A stretch of DNA of 55,463 nucleotides from Maribacter arenosus (lineage in GTDB: Bacteria > Bacteroidota > Bacteroidia > Flavobacteriales > Flavobacteriaceae), in the NCBI RefSeq assembly GCF_014610845.1, contig NZ_JABTCG010000009.1, positions 1 through 55,463 of the forward strand, given 5' to 3'. Below, one piece after another: positions 35,128-45,200 of this stretch (positions are counted from its first letter, which is position 1; the number at the start of each line of letters is the position of its first letter). The translations under genes and the position numbers were made by a program. Under the pieces are notes generated by a model, which was given only the letters and a program-made list of their open reading frames with translations, was not told the DNA's origin and made no database searches.

Positions 35128-35891
35128 GATTTTCGAACGAAGGGAATAATTTCGTTTACAGCCAACCTGTACCTATTTATTTCTTCTTGGGTAAGTTTGT
35201 GGGTGAAATCAACTTCCTCTACTTCAAACCCGGCTTTTCGAAGTTTATCAAAGTAATCCCTGCCATATATACGAACATGGTCGTATTGCCCGAATATTTT
35301 AGCACGTTCCTTACGGTCTATAATGTTATCGTCTTCAAAAGTCCGTTCCCTTTGCAGATCTTGTGGAATTTGGAAAACACCCCACCCACCAGGTTTAAGA
35401 ACGCGATATAACTCCTGCATGGCCTTTTGGTCATCAGGTATATGCTCCAATACATGGTTGCAAAGTATCACATCGTATGTATTGTCCTCAAAAGGCAAAT
35501 TACAAATGTCCGCCTTAATATCCGACAAAGGGGAATTCAGGTCCGTTGTGGTATAATCAAGATTTTTTAACTTTCTGAATCTTTTATAAAAAGCCTGTTC
35601 AGGTGCAAAATGTAACACTTTCAAGTTAGACCGGAATAAATCCGTTTCTTGTTGAAGAAACAACCATAATAACCGATGTCGTTCCAAGGATAAGGTAGAG
35701 GGGGAAAGCACATTTTCCCTCGGATTTTCATAACCGTAAGGTAAAAATGACCTGAACCGTTTCCCATCAATGGGGTCGGTATATTTGTTTCCCCTTAGCC
35801 ATAAGGCTAAAAAAGGCCGGATCCAATAACTTAATTTTATAAGCAAAGGTCTCGGAACTGCATTCAAGAAGTATTTAAAAAGTTTTTTCAT
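35124..35891 (-). CDS. Class I SAM-dependent methyltransferase
   Basis: A 255-aa enzyme with a Methyltransf_11-type core: a weak motif I (KVLHFAPEQAFYKRFRKL), the acidic loop DYTTTDLNSPLSDIKADIC, motif IV DVILCNHVLEHIPDD and RVLKPGGWGVFQIPQDL. The N-terminal ~65 residues are basic and hydrophobic (FLNAVPRPLLIKLSYWIRPF), typical of sugar- or lipid-modifying methyltransferases; the substrate is unknown. It is the last of a gpmI-map-methyltransferase series (37-bp gap after map). Its TAG and the apbE TAG share the palindrome CTAG, so the convergent genes overlap by 4 bp. Confidence 0.85.
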   Translation of the reverse strand: MKKLFKYFLNAVPRPLLIKLSYWIRPFLALWLRGNKYTDPIDGKRFRSFLPYGYENPRENVLSPSTLSLERHRLLWLFLQQETDLFRSNLKVLHFAPEQAFYKRFRKLKNLDYTTTDLNSPLSDIKADICNLPFEDNTYDVILCNHVLEHIPDDQKAMQELYRVLKPGGWGVFQIPQDLQRERTFEDDNIIDRKERAKIFGQYDHVRIYGRDYFDKLRKAGFEVEEVDFTHKLTQEEINRYRLAVNEIIPFVRKS

Positions 35892-35928
35892 TTTGCCGTT
35901 CCTGCATAGCGGGAATCATACTTCAATG

Positions 35929-36747
35929 CTATAGCTGTAGTTTCTTTTGTCGAAATTCATCCTCTTCGTTACTTACGATTCCCAAGGCCTTATAGATATA
36001 TTGAAATGTGGATAATAGTTCGGGTTTGCCGTTTACAATGGCCACATTATGCTCAAAATGGGCACTGGGCATTCCGTCAGCAGTCAAAATCGTCCAGCCG
36101 TCCTTAAGCTGTTTTATGTTTTTTGTTCCCATGTTGATCATGGGCTCAATGGCAACCACAAGGCCCTCCACAAATTTCTTGCCCCTACCACGTTTTCCAT
36201 AATTGGGCATTTCAGGACTTTCATGTAATTTTCTTCCTAATCCATGGCCTACCAATTCGCGAACAATACCATAGCCATGTTTTTCACAATGATTTTGAAT
36301 GGCATAGGCAACATCACCGACACGTTTGCCTACCCTAAATTCCCGAATTCCCAAATAGAGCGATTCTTTGGCGACTTTCAATAATTTTCGGGTTTCAGGC
36401 GCTACTTCACCCACTTCGAACGTATAGGCGTGATCCCCATAAAAACCGTTTTTAAGGGCACCGCAATCCACAGAGATAATATCCCCTTCTTTTAGGGGTT
36501 CTTTGGTGGGAATACCATGGACCACTTGTGCGTTTGGACTCATATTCAGGGTATTGGGGAAGTCGTACATACCCAAAAACCCTGGTTCCGCACCCTGTTC
36601 CCTAATAAATTCCTCGGCTAATTTATCTAGAAATAAGGCATTTACCCCAGGTTTTATTTCGGCAGCCAACATGCCCAAGGTCTTAGAAACAACCAATGCG
36701 CTTTCGCGCATTAGTTCAATTTCTTCAGGAGTTTTGATTTTTATCAT
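35929..36747 (-). CDS. map: Type I methionyl aminopeptidase
   Basis: A 272-aa metallopeptidase that removes the initiator Met. Ligand segments are visible: SVDCGALKNGFYGDHAYTF with two Asp ligands, GHGLGRKLHESPEMPNYG with His, VVAIEPMINMG with Glu, and AHFEHNVAI with the final Glu region. The open frame reaches 36756 only through a TTG codon; ATG 36747 gives MIKIKTPEEIELMRES, the normal family start. A TACCTTTG -7 element ends 6 nt before this ATG. Lies 33 bp after gpmI. Confidence 0.96.
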   Translation of the reverse strand: MIKIKTPEEIELMRESALVVSKTLGMLAAEIKPGVNALFLDKLAEEFIREQGAEPGFLGMYDFPNTLNMSPNAQVVHGIPTKEPLKEGDIISVDCGALKNGFYGDHAYTFEVGEVAPETRKLLKVAKESLYLGIREFRVGKRVGDVAYAIQNHCEKHGYGIVRELVGHGLGRKLHESPEMPNYGKRGRGKKFVEGLVVAIEPMINMGTKNIKQLKDGWTILTADGMPSAHFEHNVAIVNGKPELLSTFQYIYKALGIVSNEEDEFRQKKLQL

Positions 36748-36753
36748 AGTTTG

Positions 36754-36761
36754 CAAAGGTA
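36754..36761 (-). promoter_or_regulatory. -7 element (TACCTTTG) for map, adjacent to ATG
   Basis: CAAAGGTA on the plus strand, 6 nt upstream of the map ATG, the same spacing as at tamL. If used, the transcript is leaderless or nearly so. Confidence 0.4.
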
Positions 36762-36779
36762 AAACAATCTGAGTTGTTT

Positions 36780-38297
36780 TTAAACCAAAGGTTTTTGGGT
36801 CATCGATGCAGGCTGTGGTATGCCCATTAATTTTAAAATTGTTGGGGCGATATCACCTAATACCCCATCTTTTATCACTTTCACATCTTTATCTATAAGA
36901 ACCAAAGGAACAGGATTGGTGGTATGGGCGGTGTTTGGCGACCCGTCTGGGTTGATCATGGTTTCACAATTACCATGGTCGGCAATAAGAATGGTCGAAT
37001 ACCCATTTTCCAAACCTGCAGTTACAACCGATTCGGCACAGCTATCCACTGTTTCACAGGCTTTTATCGCGGCATTCATATCGCCTGTATGCCCCACCAT
37101 ATCAGGATTGGCAAAATTAAGACAAACAAAATCGGCCTCACCTTTCTTCAATTCAGGAATAATGGCATCCCTAATTTCATAGGCACTCATTTCAGGTTTT
37201 AGATCGTAAGTTGCAACTTTTGGGGACGGACAAAGGATCCGTTGTTCCCCATCAAAAGGTATTTCCCTACCGCCATTGAAAAAGAAAGTTACATGGGGGT
37301 ATTTTTCGGTCTCGGCAATTCGAATCTGTTTTTTGCCATGTTTCGAAAGTACCTCTCCCAAGGTTTCCTTGATGTTCTCCTTATCGTATACCACGTGTAC
37401 ATTGTTGTATGAATCATCATAATTCGTAAGGGTTACATAGTACAGGATCAATTTATGCATATTCAACTCATGCATATCCTCTTGGCTCAATACCTGGGTC
37501 AATTCCCTTCCACGATCCGTTCTAAAATTGAAAAAGATCACTACATCATTTTCCTTGATATGTGCCAATGGATTACCAGCACTATCGGTCATAACAATTG
37601 GGTCAATGAACTCATCTGTAATATTGTTATCATAACTTTCTTGCATAGCCTTGGCAATATCCGTTGATTTTTTCCCAACGTTATTGACCATCACATCATA
37701 GGCTTTTTTTACACGATCCCATCGTTTATCCCTATCCATAGCATAATACCTTCCTATCACGCTAGCCAATTTTGCATTTGTATCCGAACAGAATCGGGTC
37801 AGATCCTCAAGGAAACCCTTACCGCTTTTAGGGTCTACATCCCTTCCATCGGTGAACGCGTGGATATACATTTTCAAGACTCCGGAATCCTGCCCGGCCT
37901 TGATCAAACCTTTTAAGTGTTCAGTATGGCTATGAACACCCCCATTACTGACCAATCCTAAGAAATGGACATCTTTATTGTTTGCTTTGGCGTATTCGAA
38001 AGCCTGCCGTAATACCGCTTCATCCTTTAAGGTATTTTCTTTTACGGCAAGGTTTATTTTGGCCAGATCTTGATAAACGATCCTACCAGCCCCAAGGTTC
38101 ATATGCCCTACTTCACTATTGCCCATTTGACCTTCGGGAAGCCCTACGTTCATCCCATCGGTAAGCAAGTTTGCATTGGGATACTTGGTATATAGCGAAT
38201 CAACAAAAGGTGTATTTGCATTGTCAATTGCTGAAACTTTTGGGTCGGGGGATTTACCCCATCCATCCAAAATCATTAAGATTACTTTTTTGTTCAT
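36780..38297 (-). CDS. gpmI: 2,3-bisphosphoglycerate-independent phosphoglycerate mutase
   Basis: A 505-aa alkaline-phosphatase-superfamily enzyme interconverting 3- and 2-phosphoglycerate. Metal Asp11 is in LMILDGWG and the phosphoserine nucleophile Ser61 in GQMGNSEVGHMNLGAGR. Further signatures: HAFTDGRDVDPKSG, VIGRYYAMDRDKRWDRV, VIFFNFRTDRGRELTQ, CLNFANPDMVGHTGD and LIADHGNCETM. Standard length. First gene of the gpmI-map-methyltransferase series, with its own TATTTTTG -7 element. Confidence 0.97.
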   Translation of the reverse strand: MNKKVILMILDGWGKSPDPKVSAIDNANTPFVDSLYTKYPNANLLTDGMNVGLPEGQMGNSEVGHMNLGAGRIVYQDLAKINLAVKENTLKDEAVLRQAFEYAKANNKDVHFLGLVSNGGVHSHTEHLKGLIKAGQDSGVLKMYIHAFTDGRDVDPKSGKGFLEDLTRFCSDTNAKLASVIGRYYAMDRDKRWDRVKKAYDVMVNNVGKKSTDIAKAMQESYDNNITDEFIDPIVMTDSAGNPLAHIKENDVVIFFNFRTDRGRELTQVLSQEDMHELNMHKLILYYVTLTNYDDSYNNVHVVYDKENIKETLGEVLSKHGKKQIRIAETEKYPHVTFFFNGGREIPFDGEQRILCPSPKVATYDLKPEMSAYEIRDAIIPELKKGEADFVCLNFANPDMVGHTGDMNAAIKACETVDSCAESVVTAGLENGYSTILIADHGNCETMINPDGSPNTAHTTNPVPLVLIDKDVKVIKDGVLGDIAPTILKLMGIPQPASMTQKPLV

Positions 38298-38317
38298 GAT
38301 GTGTTTATTTCAAACTA

Positions 38318-38325
38318 CAAAAATA
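38318..38325 (-). promoter_or_regulatory. -7 element (TATTTTTG) for gpmI
   Basis: CAAAAATA on the plus strand, 20 nt upstream of the gpmI ATG, reads TATTTTTG on the minus strand. Confidence 0.55.
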
Positions 38326-38543
38326 CGGTGTTACGATTAGTATAACTAGTTATACAAGAGCCTTTTTTTTACTTTCAATGCCAATGCTCTCAATAGAATT
38401 GGAAAATTGTTGGGTGTTAAAATTTAGTTATTTAACAGTTAATGCTGAAACATTTATCTGGGAACGAGGTCTATATTTATAGTAATACTATAAATCATTC
38501 ATCAATCAGTACCGGATTTTGTCCTGTACAAAAAACAATCATC

Positions 38544-38939
38544 ATGAAAAGAACAGTTTTAATCGCTGCCACGGCATTTATGTTTGTGTGCACCACCGTA
38601 TTGGCAAACAATCAAAACCAAATTGACTATTCAAAAGTAAATCCCATCTCCTTTGAAAAGGCTGAAATCAGTGCACTTTGTAAGGCTATAGTCAAAGGGG
38701 ATATTGAATTAGTGAAAAAATTGATTTCCTTGGGTGAGGATGTTAATCGGAAATCTTTAGGAAAAACCCCGGCCATTTTTGCCGCCCGCTACAACAAGGG
38801 TGAAATCTTAAAATTATTGATAGACAACGGTGCGGATCTTACTATCAAAAGTGATAGTGGATACACAATTACAGAAATTGCAAAATCAGCGAATGCCAAA
38901 GAGGCTTTGGAAATCATTAGCTCGGCCATGCAAAGTTAA
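38544..38939 (+). CDS. Small secreted ankyrin-repeat protein
   Basis: A 131-aa protein from ATG 38544, with a signal peptide (RTVLIAATAFMFVCTTVLAN). The mature part holds about two to three ankyrin repeats: ALCKAIVKGDIELVKKLISL with GEDVNRKSLGKTPAIFAARY, then NKGEILKLLIDNGADLTIKS with DSGYTITEIAKSANAKEALEII. The frame could start at 38442, but that extension lacks signal features. Periplasmic or surface ankyrin proteins of this size recur in flavobacteria; partner unknown. Followed by a strong terminator. Confidence 0.85.
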   Translation: MKRTVLIAATAFMFVCTTVLANNQNQIDYSKVNPISFEKAEISALCKAIVKGDIELVKKLISLGEDVNRKSLGKTPAIFAARYNKGEILKLLIDNGADLTIKSDSGYTITEIAKSANAKEALEIISSAMQS

Positions 38940-38957
38940 AACAAGTCACCGCAAAAA

Positions 38958-38990
38958 AAAGGACCATTGCACTAAGTGCAATGGTCCTTT
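38958..38990. terminator. Terminator after the ankyrin gene
   Basis: A long stem AAAGGACCATTGCAC/GTGCAATGGTCCTTT with loop TAA, an A run on the left and a T run on the right, so it can act on both strands (also for the 55-aa gene on the minus strand). Confidence 0.9.
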
Positions 38991-39042
38991 TTTAATTGTT
39001 CACTTCAAATAGTGTTCAAGTAAAAGAGTGAATCGTAACCAT

Positions 39043-39210
39043 TTAAAATTCGAAGCCAGTAGCTACCCTATAAATAAACGCATAAAATGCCATTGTCAGC
39101 ATTAAAACGCAAAAAACGGAATAGGCTTTTAAGAGTATTACTACAAAATTTGGTTTGCAATTCTCGAAGGCTTCTGTGTAAATGTCTTTAAAATGTAATA
39201 GTGTTCCCAT
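39043..39210 (-). CDS. 55-aa single-pass membrane protein (DUF6747-like)
   Basis: A complete minus-strand frame starting MGTLLHFKDIYTEAFENCKP, followed by a hydrophobic helix VVILLKAYSVFCVLMLTMAF and ending YRVATGFEF. It fits my memory of the flavobacterial DUF6747 small membrane family (same start, same Y-S-V-F-C-V-L-M helix, same G-F-E-F end). That assignment is from memory and should be checked. A TAGCTTTG -7 element with a TTG 18 nt further upstream precedes it, and the ankyrin terminator lies downstream. It is often missed because it is below usual ORF length limits. Confidence 0.8.
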   Translation of the reverse strand: MGTLLHFKDIYTEAFENCKPNFVVILLKAYSVFCVLMLTMAFYAFIYRVATGFEF

Positions 39211-39236
39211 ATAGTCTTGTTTAAATGATTGTAAAT

Positions 39237-39244
39237 CAAAGCTA
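39237..39244 (-). promoter_or_regulatory. -7 element (TAGCTTTG) for the 55-aa gene
   Basis: CAAAGCTA on the plus strand lies 26 nt upstream of the 55-aa gene. A TTG (plus-strand CAA at 39263-39265) 18 nt further upstream could be the -33 element. A second TATCTTTG match is at 39287-39294. Confidence 0.5.
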
Positions 39245-39342
39245 TAAGGGTTAAATCTGAGGCAATTAAAAGATTTGGTAGAAAATCAAAGATAGTAAAA
39301 TAAAGTAAAATTCAATATGTTTTATGTTAATTCTAGAAATAA

Positions 39343-40104
39343 TCATCCCCCATATTTTGCAATTGCTTCCTTGATTTTTTCAATACGGTTCTCTGGATCG
39401 GGATGGGTACTTTGAAACTCAGGTACGCGATTAGGTCCAGCAGCAGCTTTTAAGATTTTCATCACCTCGATCATTTCATTAGGATTATAATTGGAATTGA
39501 CCATAAATAACACACCGAGTTCATCACTTTCCAACTCATCTCCACGACCATTTGTTAAAAGGGTATTTTGACCTATACTACTCACTATTCCACCAGCATC
39601 GGCCCCAACTGTCGCTCCCATGGTAACGGTTTGCCAAAATTGACTGTCAGCGATACGCTCCGCGGAATGCCTGCCGATTACATGACCTATTTCATGTCCC
39701 AATACCCCTGCCAATTGGGCTTCGTTCAATTGGGAAAATAGGGCATAGGTAATAAAGACTTGCCCGCCTGGTAATGCAAAGGCATTTATGGTTTGATCAT
39801 CGGCCAATAAGTGAAAATCATATTTATAGGGGGTTTCTCGGGCAATGCTATTGTCGACCAACTTTTTGCCCACATAATCAACGAATGACTGGAGCCTTTC
39901 ATCTGGATACAATCCCCCATGTTGCTGCGCAATTTCTGGGGCACTTTGCAGGCCTATGGCAATTTCCTGCTCGGAAGTCATATTAATGTTTTGGACCCTA
40001 CCGGTATACGGGTTTTCTTCTTTATTGTTGCATCTTTGAATTAGGGCAAAACCCACAATGGCCAAGCCAATAAAAATTCTAATTTTCCAATTGCCTCTTC
40101 TCAT
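39343..40104 (-). CDS. M48-family zinc metallopeptidase (BepA/LoiP-like), membrane-anchored
   Basis: A 253-aa protease with the zinc motif HEIGH at 137-141 followed by RHSAER, a downstream Glu ligand in DELESDELGVLFM, and family segments FALPGGQVFITYALFSQL and FQSTHPDPENRI. The N terminus is a short hydrophobic anchor (RIFIGLAIVGFALIQRC); the Cys there lacks a proper lipobox, so either a signal anchor or an atypical lipoprotein. Periplasmic M48 enzymes degrade misassembled outer-membrane proteins. It lacks the TPR domain of BepA. Precedes no obvious partner on the strand; M15 peptidase upstream. Confidence 0.92.
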   Translation of the reverse strand: MRRGNWKIRIFIGLAIVGFALIQRCNNKEENPYTGRVQNINMTSEQEIAIGLQSAPEIAQQHGGLYPDERLQSFVDYVGKKLVDNSIARETPYKYDFHLLADDQTINAFALPGGQVFITYALFSQLNEAQLAGVLGHEIGHVIGRHSAERIADSQFWQTVTMGATVGADAGGIVSSIGQNTLLTNGRGDELESDELGVLFMVNSNYNPNEMIEVMKILKAAAGPNRVPEFQSTHPDPENRIEKIKEAIAKYGG

Positions 40105-40144
40105 AGTTTGTGCTGTTCAGTGTTGACACAATGTACAAAAAGAC

Positions 40145-40879
40145 TTATAAAAGCGCTGTATTTATGTCCAAAATATTATTTCTCACATAATTCTTTATAA
40201 ACCCTGTGGTAAAGTGTTCACTACCATAAAATTCTTCATTTCTGAGCAATTGAACGATATTCAATTTACGATATGCAGTTAGCATGGGAATTGAAATAGG
40301 GGCATAGCTATAATGCCAAGGCTCATATTTAAAACCTCTTCGTTTGGGGTCATCGGTATAAACTAAATGGAAGTCGAATTTACGGGAATTCCCATCCATC
40401 CATTTCTTAAAATCCTCAAAAGGTCCTCCCGGTTCGAATTTTTCAGGAACCAGGACATCGCCACTGGTCTTTCGATACCCGTCAATGATATCGATGTCTG
40501 TGCCCCAATGATGTCTGCTTGTGCCCGGGATGGTGGAATATTCTATGATCTTATCAATAGCAGCAAGGGGTTCTAAACCGTCATCCTCGGTGTATTTCAA
40601 GTACTTTCTTTCCCAGATCAATTCCTGTCGTTCGAAATTGCGATAACTCGAAACTATTTTAAGATCTATACCGTCACTATATGCAGCTCTTTTCATAGCC
40701 AAAAAAGCATCATGGGCTTCCTTTCTAAGTTGTATTCCTTCACCATAAAGCGCAATGTCTTCCTTGCCCATTAATTCCAATACCGAATATTCAATTTCAT
40801 TTGCAAAAGCAAATGATGGGGTAATCGACAATGCGATTCCTATTGTGCTGCTCTTTTTTATGAATGTTCTTCTTTTCAT
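40145..40879 (-). CDS. M15-family D-Ala-D-Ala carboxypeptidase, Tat-type signal
   Basis: A 244-aa VanY-like peptidase. Zinc and catalytic segments are SSYRNFERQELIWERKY, TSRHHWGTDIDIID with His and Asp ligands, and FKYEPWHYSYAP with the catalytic Glu and third ligand His. The N terminus MKRRTFIKKSSTIGIALSIT has twin arginines in an R-R-x-F-I-K context, which suggests Tat export rather than Sec. It trims peptidoglycan stem peptides. Forty bp upstream of the M48 gene, same strand; the two may be co-transcribed. Confidence 0.9.
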   Translation of the reverse strand: MKRRTFIKKSSTIGIALSITPSFAFANEIEYSVLELMGKEDIALYGEGIQLRKEAHDAFLAMKRAAYSDGIDLKIVSSYRNFERQELIWERKYLKYTEDDGLEPLAAIDKIIEYSTIPGTSRHHWGTDIDIIDGYRKTSGDVLVPEKFEPGGPFEDFKKWMDGNSRKFDFHLVYTDDPKRRGFKYEPWHYSYAPISIPMLTAYRKLNIVQLLRNEEFYGSEHFTTGFIKNYVRNNILDINTALL

Positions 40880-40982
40880 GCTTATTTTTTGATTTAAACC
40901 CTATGGTTTGTCGCAAGGTAACAACAAAAATGCTGCCACAATACCACTTTGGAATTTCGTATTGCCAGTAACAATATAAAAA

Positions 40983-41002
40983 GGGTGCGATACACGCAAC
41001 CC
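40983..41002 (-). terminator. Probable terminator of the fibre/CHU_C region
   Basis: Stem GGGTGCG/CGC-A-ACCC with a bulged A, followed on the minus strand by TTTTTATAT. It is about 114 bp past the stop of the first CHU_C gene. The rest of 40880-41115 has no gene. Confidence 0.45.
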
Positions 41003-41115
41003 ATCATTGGGAATCACCCACATTTCTGCGGAATAAAATTAAACAAATATTCTTGTTCTTACCAAGTCCTAGAAATGCTTTAAAGCCTTACGCTCATGGT
41101 ATACGCCAATAAGGA

Positions 41116-42279
41116 TTATTGGGTCAAGGATAGATAGAGGTATCCTTGATGGCGCTGTTGTAGATCATGCATGGTAATGATATAGAAATAAATACCAGTG
41201 GCCAATCCGGAACCGCGTGCAACCACCATATTTCTATTCGAGGTGCCATCGAACTCATTTTTGTAGTTATCTTTTGAATAGACCAATACCCCATACCTGT
41301 TGAATATTTGTATGGAATTGTTGGGTGATTTTTCAATGCCATCGAGGACCAGAAAATCGTTTTTGCCATCCCCATTAGGGGTCATAAAATAATTGTCTAG
41401 TTCTAAAGTTTCAAATTGTTCAACCTTATCAGCATTTCCGCCGAGCGTAATTATTTCATAATCATTAGGAATAAAGGGTTCGGATGTTACTGACCCACGC
41501 ATAAGTCCACCTTCAACATTAGTATTGCCAAGGTTTACCCATGATTGCTGATCCTTATGCCACCCAACCACCTTAAGGTCACCAATAAATTCGGCCAATG
41601 CCCCAATATTACTTAATTCATCCCATGTAAGGGTAACCGAGGTCAATACCCCTCCTTCTAAATGCCAATATTCTTTTTCGCTTACCGACATATATTCAGA
41701 AGCTATTTTCTTGGTTTCAAAACTTTTTCCGAAAACAGAAGGTGCATTGGGATTTTCGTAAAAATATGCACACTTGACCAGTGGGTCAATTATTTCAGAA
41801 CGTATCCCTAAAGGTCTAAGCCTTTCATCATCGCCTACAGGGAATGTAAAATTGTACTTGTTGGTAAAGGCGGCATATCCGTCAATAAGTGAGACATCAT
41901 TTTCACCAACATAGAAGGCATTTTCCATGAAATTGGTAAATACATCCGTATTGATTCTTGGTGTTATCACATCACCTATAACGAGGTTTACGTTGTTGGT
42001 CACATCTATTGGGGTGTACAGATACAAACCGTTGTCCACGGAGATTTCCGCATCGTAGAATACTGGAATATTTGTTCCGGAAACCATAATCGATTTATCA
42101 AACCCATAAAACCCTACTAACCCTGAATTTTGGTCAAAAGCGCCATCATTGATCAAATCTATATGAAAACCCATCATTGTGGAACCATGTATTTGCATAT
42201 CACCAAAGTTGTGGACAGCATCTTGTGCGAAAACGCTGGAGTATAAACAAAAGGATACTATTAAATATTTCATTTGCAT
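41116..42279 (-). CDS. T9SS type B sorted partner protein 1 (CHU_C domain)
   Basis: A 387-aa secreted protein. The signal peptide ends at about SVFAQ. A ~270-residue N-terminal domain follows (motifs NFGDMQIHG, GFHIDLINDGAFDQN, GLVGFYG, LIDGYAAF, FPVGDDERLRPLGI, CAYFYENP, VVGWHKDQQSWVNLG, NDYEIITLG). The last ~90 residues are a T9SS type B/CHU_C domain: NYFMTPNGDGKNDFLVLDG, SIQIFNRYGVLVYSKDNY, GIYFYIITM, GYLYLSLTQ. Two paralogues in the window share all these motifs. It starts 4 nt after the stop of the giant fibre gene, so it is translationally coupled. A second ATG two codons downstream is possible. The N-terminal domain's function is unknown. Confidence 0.9.
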   Translation of the reverse strand: MQMKYLIVSFCLYSSVFAQDAVHNFGDMQIHGSTMMGFHIDLINDGAFDQNSGLVGFYGFDKSIMVSGTNIPVFYDAEISVDNGLYLYTPIDVTNNVNLVIGDVITPRINTDVFTNFMENAFYVGENDVSLIDGYAAFTNKYNFTFPVGDDERLRPLGIRSEIIDPLVKCAYFYENPNAPSVFGKSFETKKIASEYMSVSEKEYWHLEGGVLTSVTLTWDELSNIGALAEFIGDLKVVGWHKDQQSWVNLGNTNVEGGLMRGSVTSEPFIPNDYEIITLGGNADKVEQFETLELDNYFMTPNGDGKNDFLVLDGIEKSPNNSIQIFNRYGVLVYSKDNYKNEFDGTSNRNMVVARGSGLATGIYFYIITMHDLQQRHQGYLYLSLTQ

Positions 42280-42283
42280 ACCC

Positions 42284-45200
42284 CTATCTTAATTTGTTGA
42301 TTACAAAACTGGATTCCCCAGAACCATTGAAACGCACTGTACCGGAATTAGCTTCCCTGTAGGTAACTATGGTTACGACATCATTGGCATTCAAGCTTAA
42401 GATTTCACTTATATGAATGCTTGATTGGTTATGGCCACTTGCGTTTCTAATATAACCTGATGCGGCCAAAGCTCCAATGGCTGTGCCATTAACAGCAATT
42501 CGGGCGTTTGTATTAGCCCTTGCTGAAGCACTATATAAGGACAAATTGGCCCTAATATCATATCTGCCAGATTCTTTTACAATTAAGGTATTTCCGCTTA
42601 CTTGGTAAAGATTGGTTCCGTCATCTTTGTAGTCTTCGGTTCCAAATAGAGGGGCAACCGTATTGTTGACATTTAAATTGGTTGTGGTATTCGTATTCGT
42701 CCATCGGCCACCATAATTGATTTTAGATCGTTGCAGAACACCTGTGGCATCTACCGCGAGTATATCATCGGTATTTGCAGCCGTGCTCAATGTTCTTATT
42801 CTGGCGTTGCCATTTACATCGAGCTGTTCAGAAGGAGTATTAGTATTGACACCTACTTGGCCACCATTTTCCAAGAATAACCGATAATCCGCTACTCCGG
42901 ATTCCACAAAGTTAAGCCCACCCGATAACAAGTTCCAATGCCATTTTGGAGATCCTGTATTATCTTGAAAAGCCAATACATCCACACCATTTGCTCTAAT
43001 TACTAATGGGTGGTTATTGAAGGCGGTAGCGCCATTTACCAGAACGGATGAAGTTGTAATTTGTAATTCTTGGCTTCCACCTACTGAAAATGCCAATTCG
43101 TCTGCCGCACTTCTGTACATCCCAGTATTACTATCTGCAGAAAATCGATAAGAGGGAAGACCCGCAGTACCATCGGAGTTGTTTAATCCGGATGTACGAG
43201 TGGTGCCGTTTACCGTCATTTTATTGGTTAATCCGGAATTCGTTCCAACACCTAATCTGTTATTGGCGCTATCCCAAAATAATTGCCCATTACTTTCCGT
43301 TGGCTTTCCATCGGAACCGGCAAAAAATACGGAACCCGAAGTACCTGTGTGCTGCAAGCCCGCAAGGTCTACCGTGGTATCCGTACCGGACTCGGTGATA
43401 ACTAAATTTGTACCGGTCAGTACTGCTGCAGTCAATGATTCATTGCCAATATTGGCATCGGCATCATCTACATCATCATTATTGTCGGCAAAGCCAGCTG
43501 GGATGTTGGCCAGGCTGGTCCATTCCCCGTCGAAATCGTCCGTGGAATCCGTGTCCAGATTAACCGGTAAATTGGTCAAATCCGTGAAGTCACCGCTAAA
43601 GTCATCAGTGGAATCGGTATCCAGATTCACAGGTACGTTGGTCAAGTCGTTGAAGTCACCACTGAAATCATCGGTGGAATCGGTATCCAAATTCGGGAAC
43701 TCGTTGTTTACGGCCGTCGCCACCTGGGCATCGGTCAGTTGTGTATCGTCGTCCCCATCGTCCAGTCCGGCAGGCCTATTGGCCAAGCTGGTCCATTCCC
43801 CATCGAAATCATCGGTGGAATCGGTATCCAGGTTCGCTGGAACATTGGTCAAGTCGTTGAAGTCGCCACTGAAATCATCGGTAGAGTCCGTATCCAGATT
43901 AACCGGTACGTTGGTCAAATCGGTGAAGTCACCGCTAAAGTCATCGGTCACATCCGTATCCAGATTCGGGAACTCGTTGCTGATTGCCGTTGCCACCTGG
44001 GCATCGGTCAGTTGTGTATCGTCGTCCCCATCGTCCAATCCGGCAGGCCTATTGGCCAAGCTGGTCCATTCCCCATCGAAATCATCGGTGGAATCGGTAT
44101 CCAGGTTCGCTGGAACATCACTCAAATCGTTGAAACTTCCTGTGAAATCATCGGTGGAATCGGTATCCAAATTCGGGAATTCGTTGTTTACCGCCGTTGC
44201 CACCTGGGCATCGGTCAGTTGTGTATCGTCGTCACCATCGTCCAATCCGGCAGGCCTATTGGCCAAGCTGGTCCAATCGCCATCGAAATCATCGGTGGAA
44301 TCCGTATCCAAATTCGCCGGTACGTCGGAAAGGTCATTGAAACTCCCCGAGAAATCATCGGTGGAATCGGTATCCAAATTCGGGAATTCGTTGCTTACGG
44401 CCGTTGCCACCTGGGCATCGGTCAGTTGTGTATCGTCGTCACCATCGTCCAAACCGGCAGGCCTATTGGCCAAGCTGGTCCATTCCCCATCGAAATCATC
44501 GGTTGAATCGGTGTCCAAGTTCACAGGCACATCACTCAAATCGTTGAAACTTCCTGAGAAATCGTCTGTTGAATCGGTATCCAAATTCGCTGGTACGTTC
44601 GTCAAATCGGTAAAGTCACCACTGAAGTCATCGGTCACATCGGTATCCAAGTTCGGGAACTCGTTGCTTACGGCCGTTGCCACCTGGGCATCAGTCAGTT
44701 GTGTATCGTCGTCCCCATCGTCCAATCCTGCAGGCCTATTGGCCAAGCTGGTCCATTCCCCGTCGAAATCATCGGTGGAATCGGTGTCCAGATTCACAGG
44801 TACATTGGTCAAATCGGTGAAGTCACCGCTAAAGTCATCGGTCACATCGGTATCCAAATTCGGGAACTCGTTGTTTACGGCCGTTGCCACTTGGGCGTCG
44901 GTCAGTTGTGTATCGTCGTCCCCATCGTCCAAGCCGGAGGGCCTATTGGCCACGCTGGTCCATTCCCCATCGAAATCATCGGTGGAATCGGTGTCCAGAT
45001 TAACCGGTACGTTGGTCAAATCGGCGAAGTCGCCACTAAAGTCATCTGTCACATCGGTATCCAAATTCGGGAACTCGTTGTTTACGGCCGTTGCCACCTG
45101 GGCATCGGTCAGTTGTGTATCGTCGTCCCCATCGTCCAAGCCGGCGGGCCTATTGGCCAAGCTGGTCCATTCGCCATCGAAATCATCGGTGGAATCCGTA

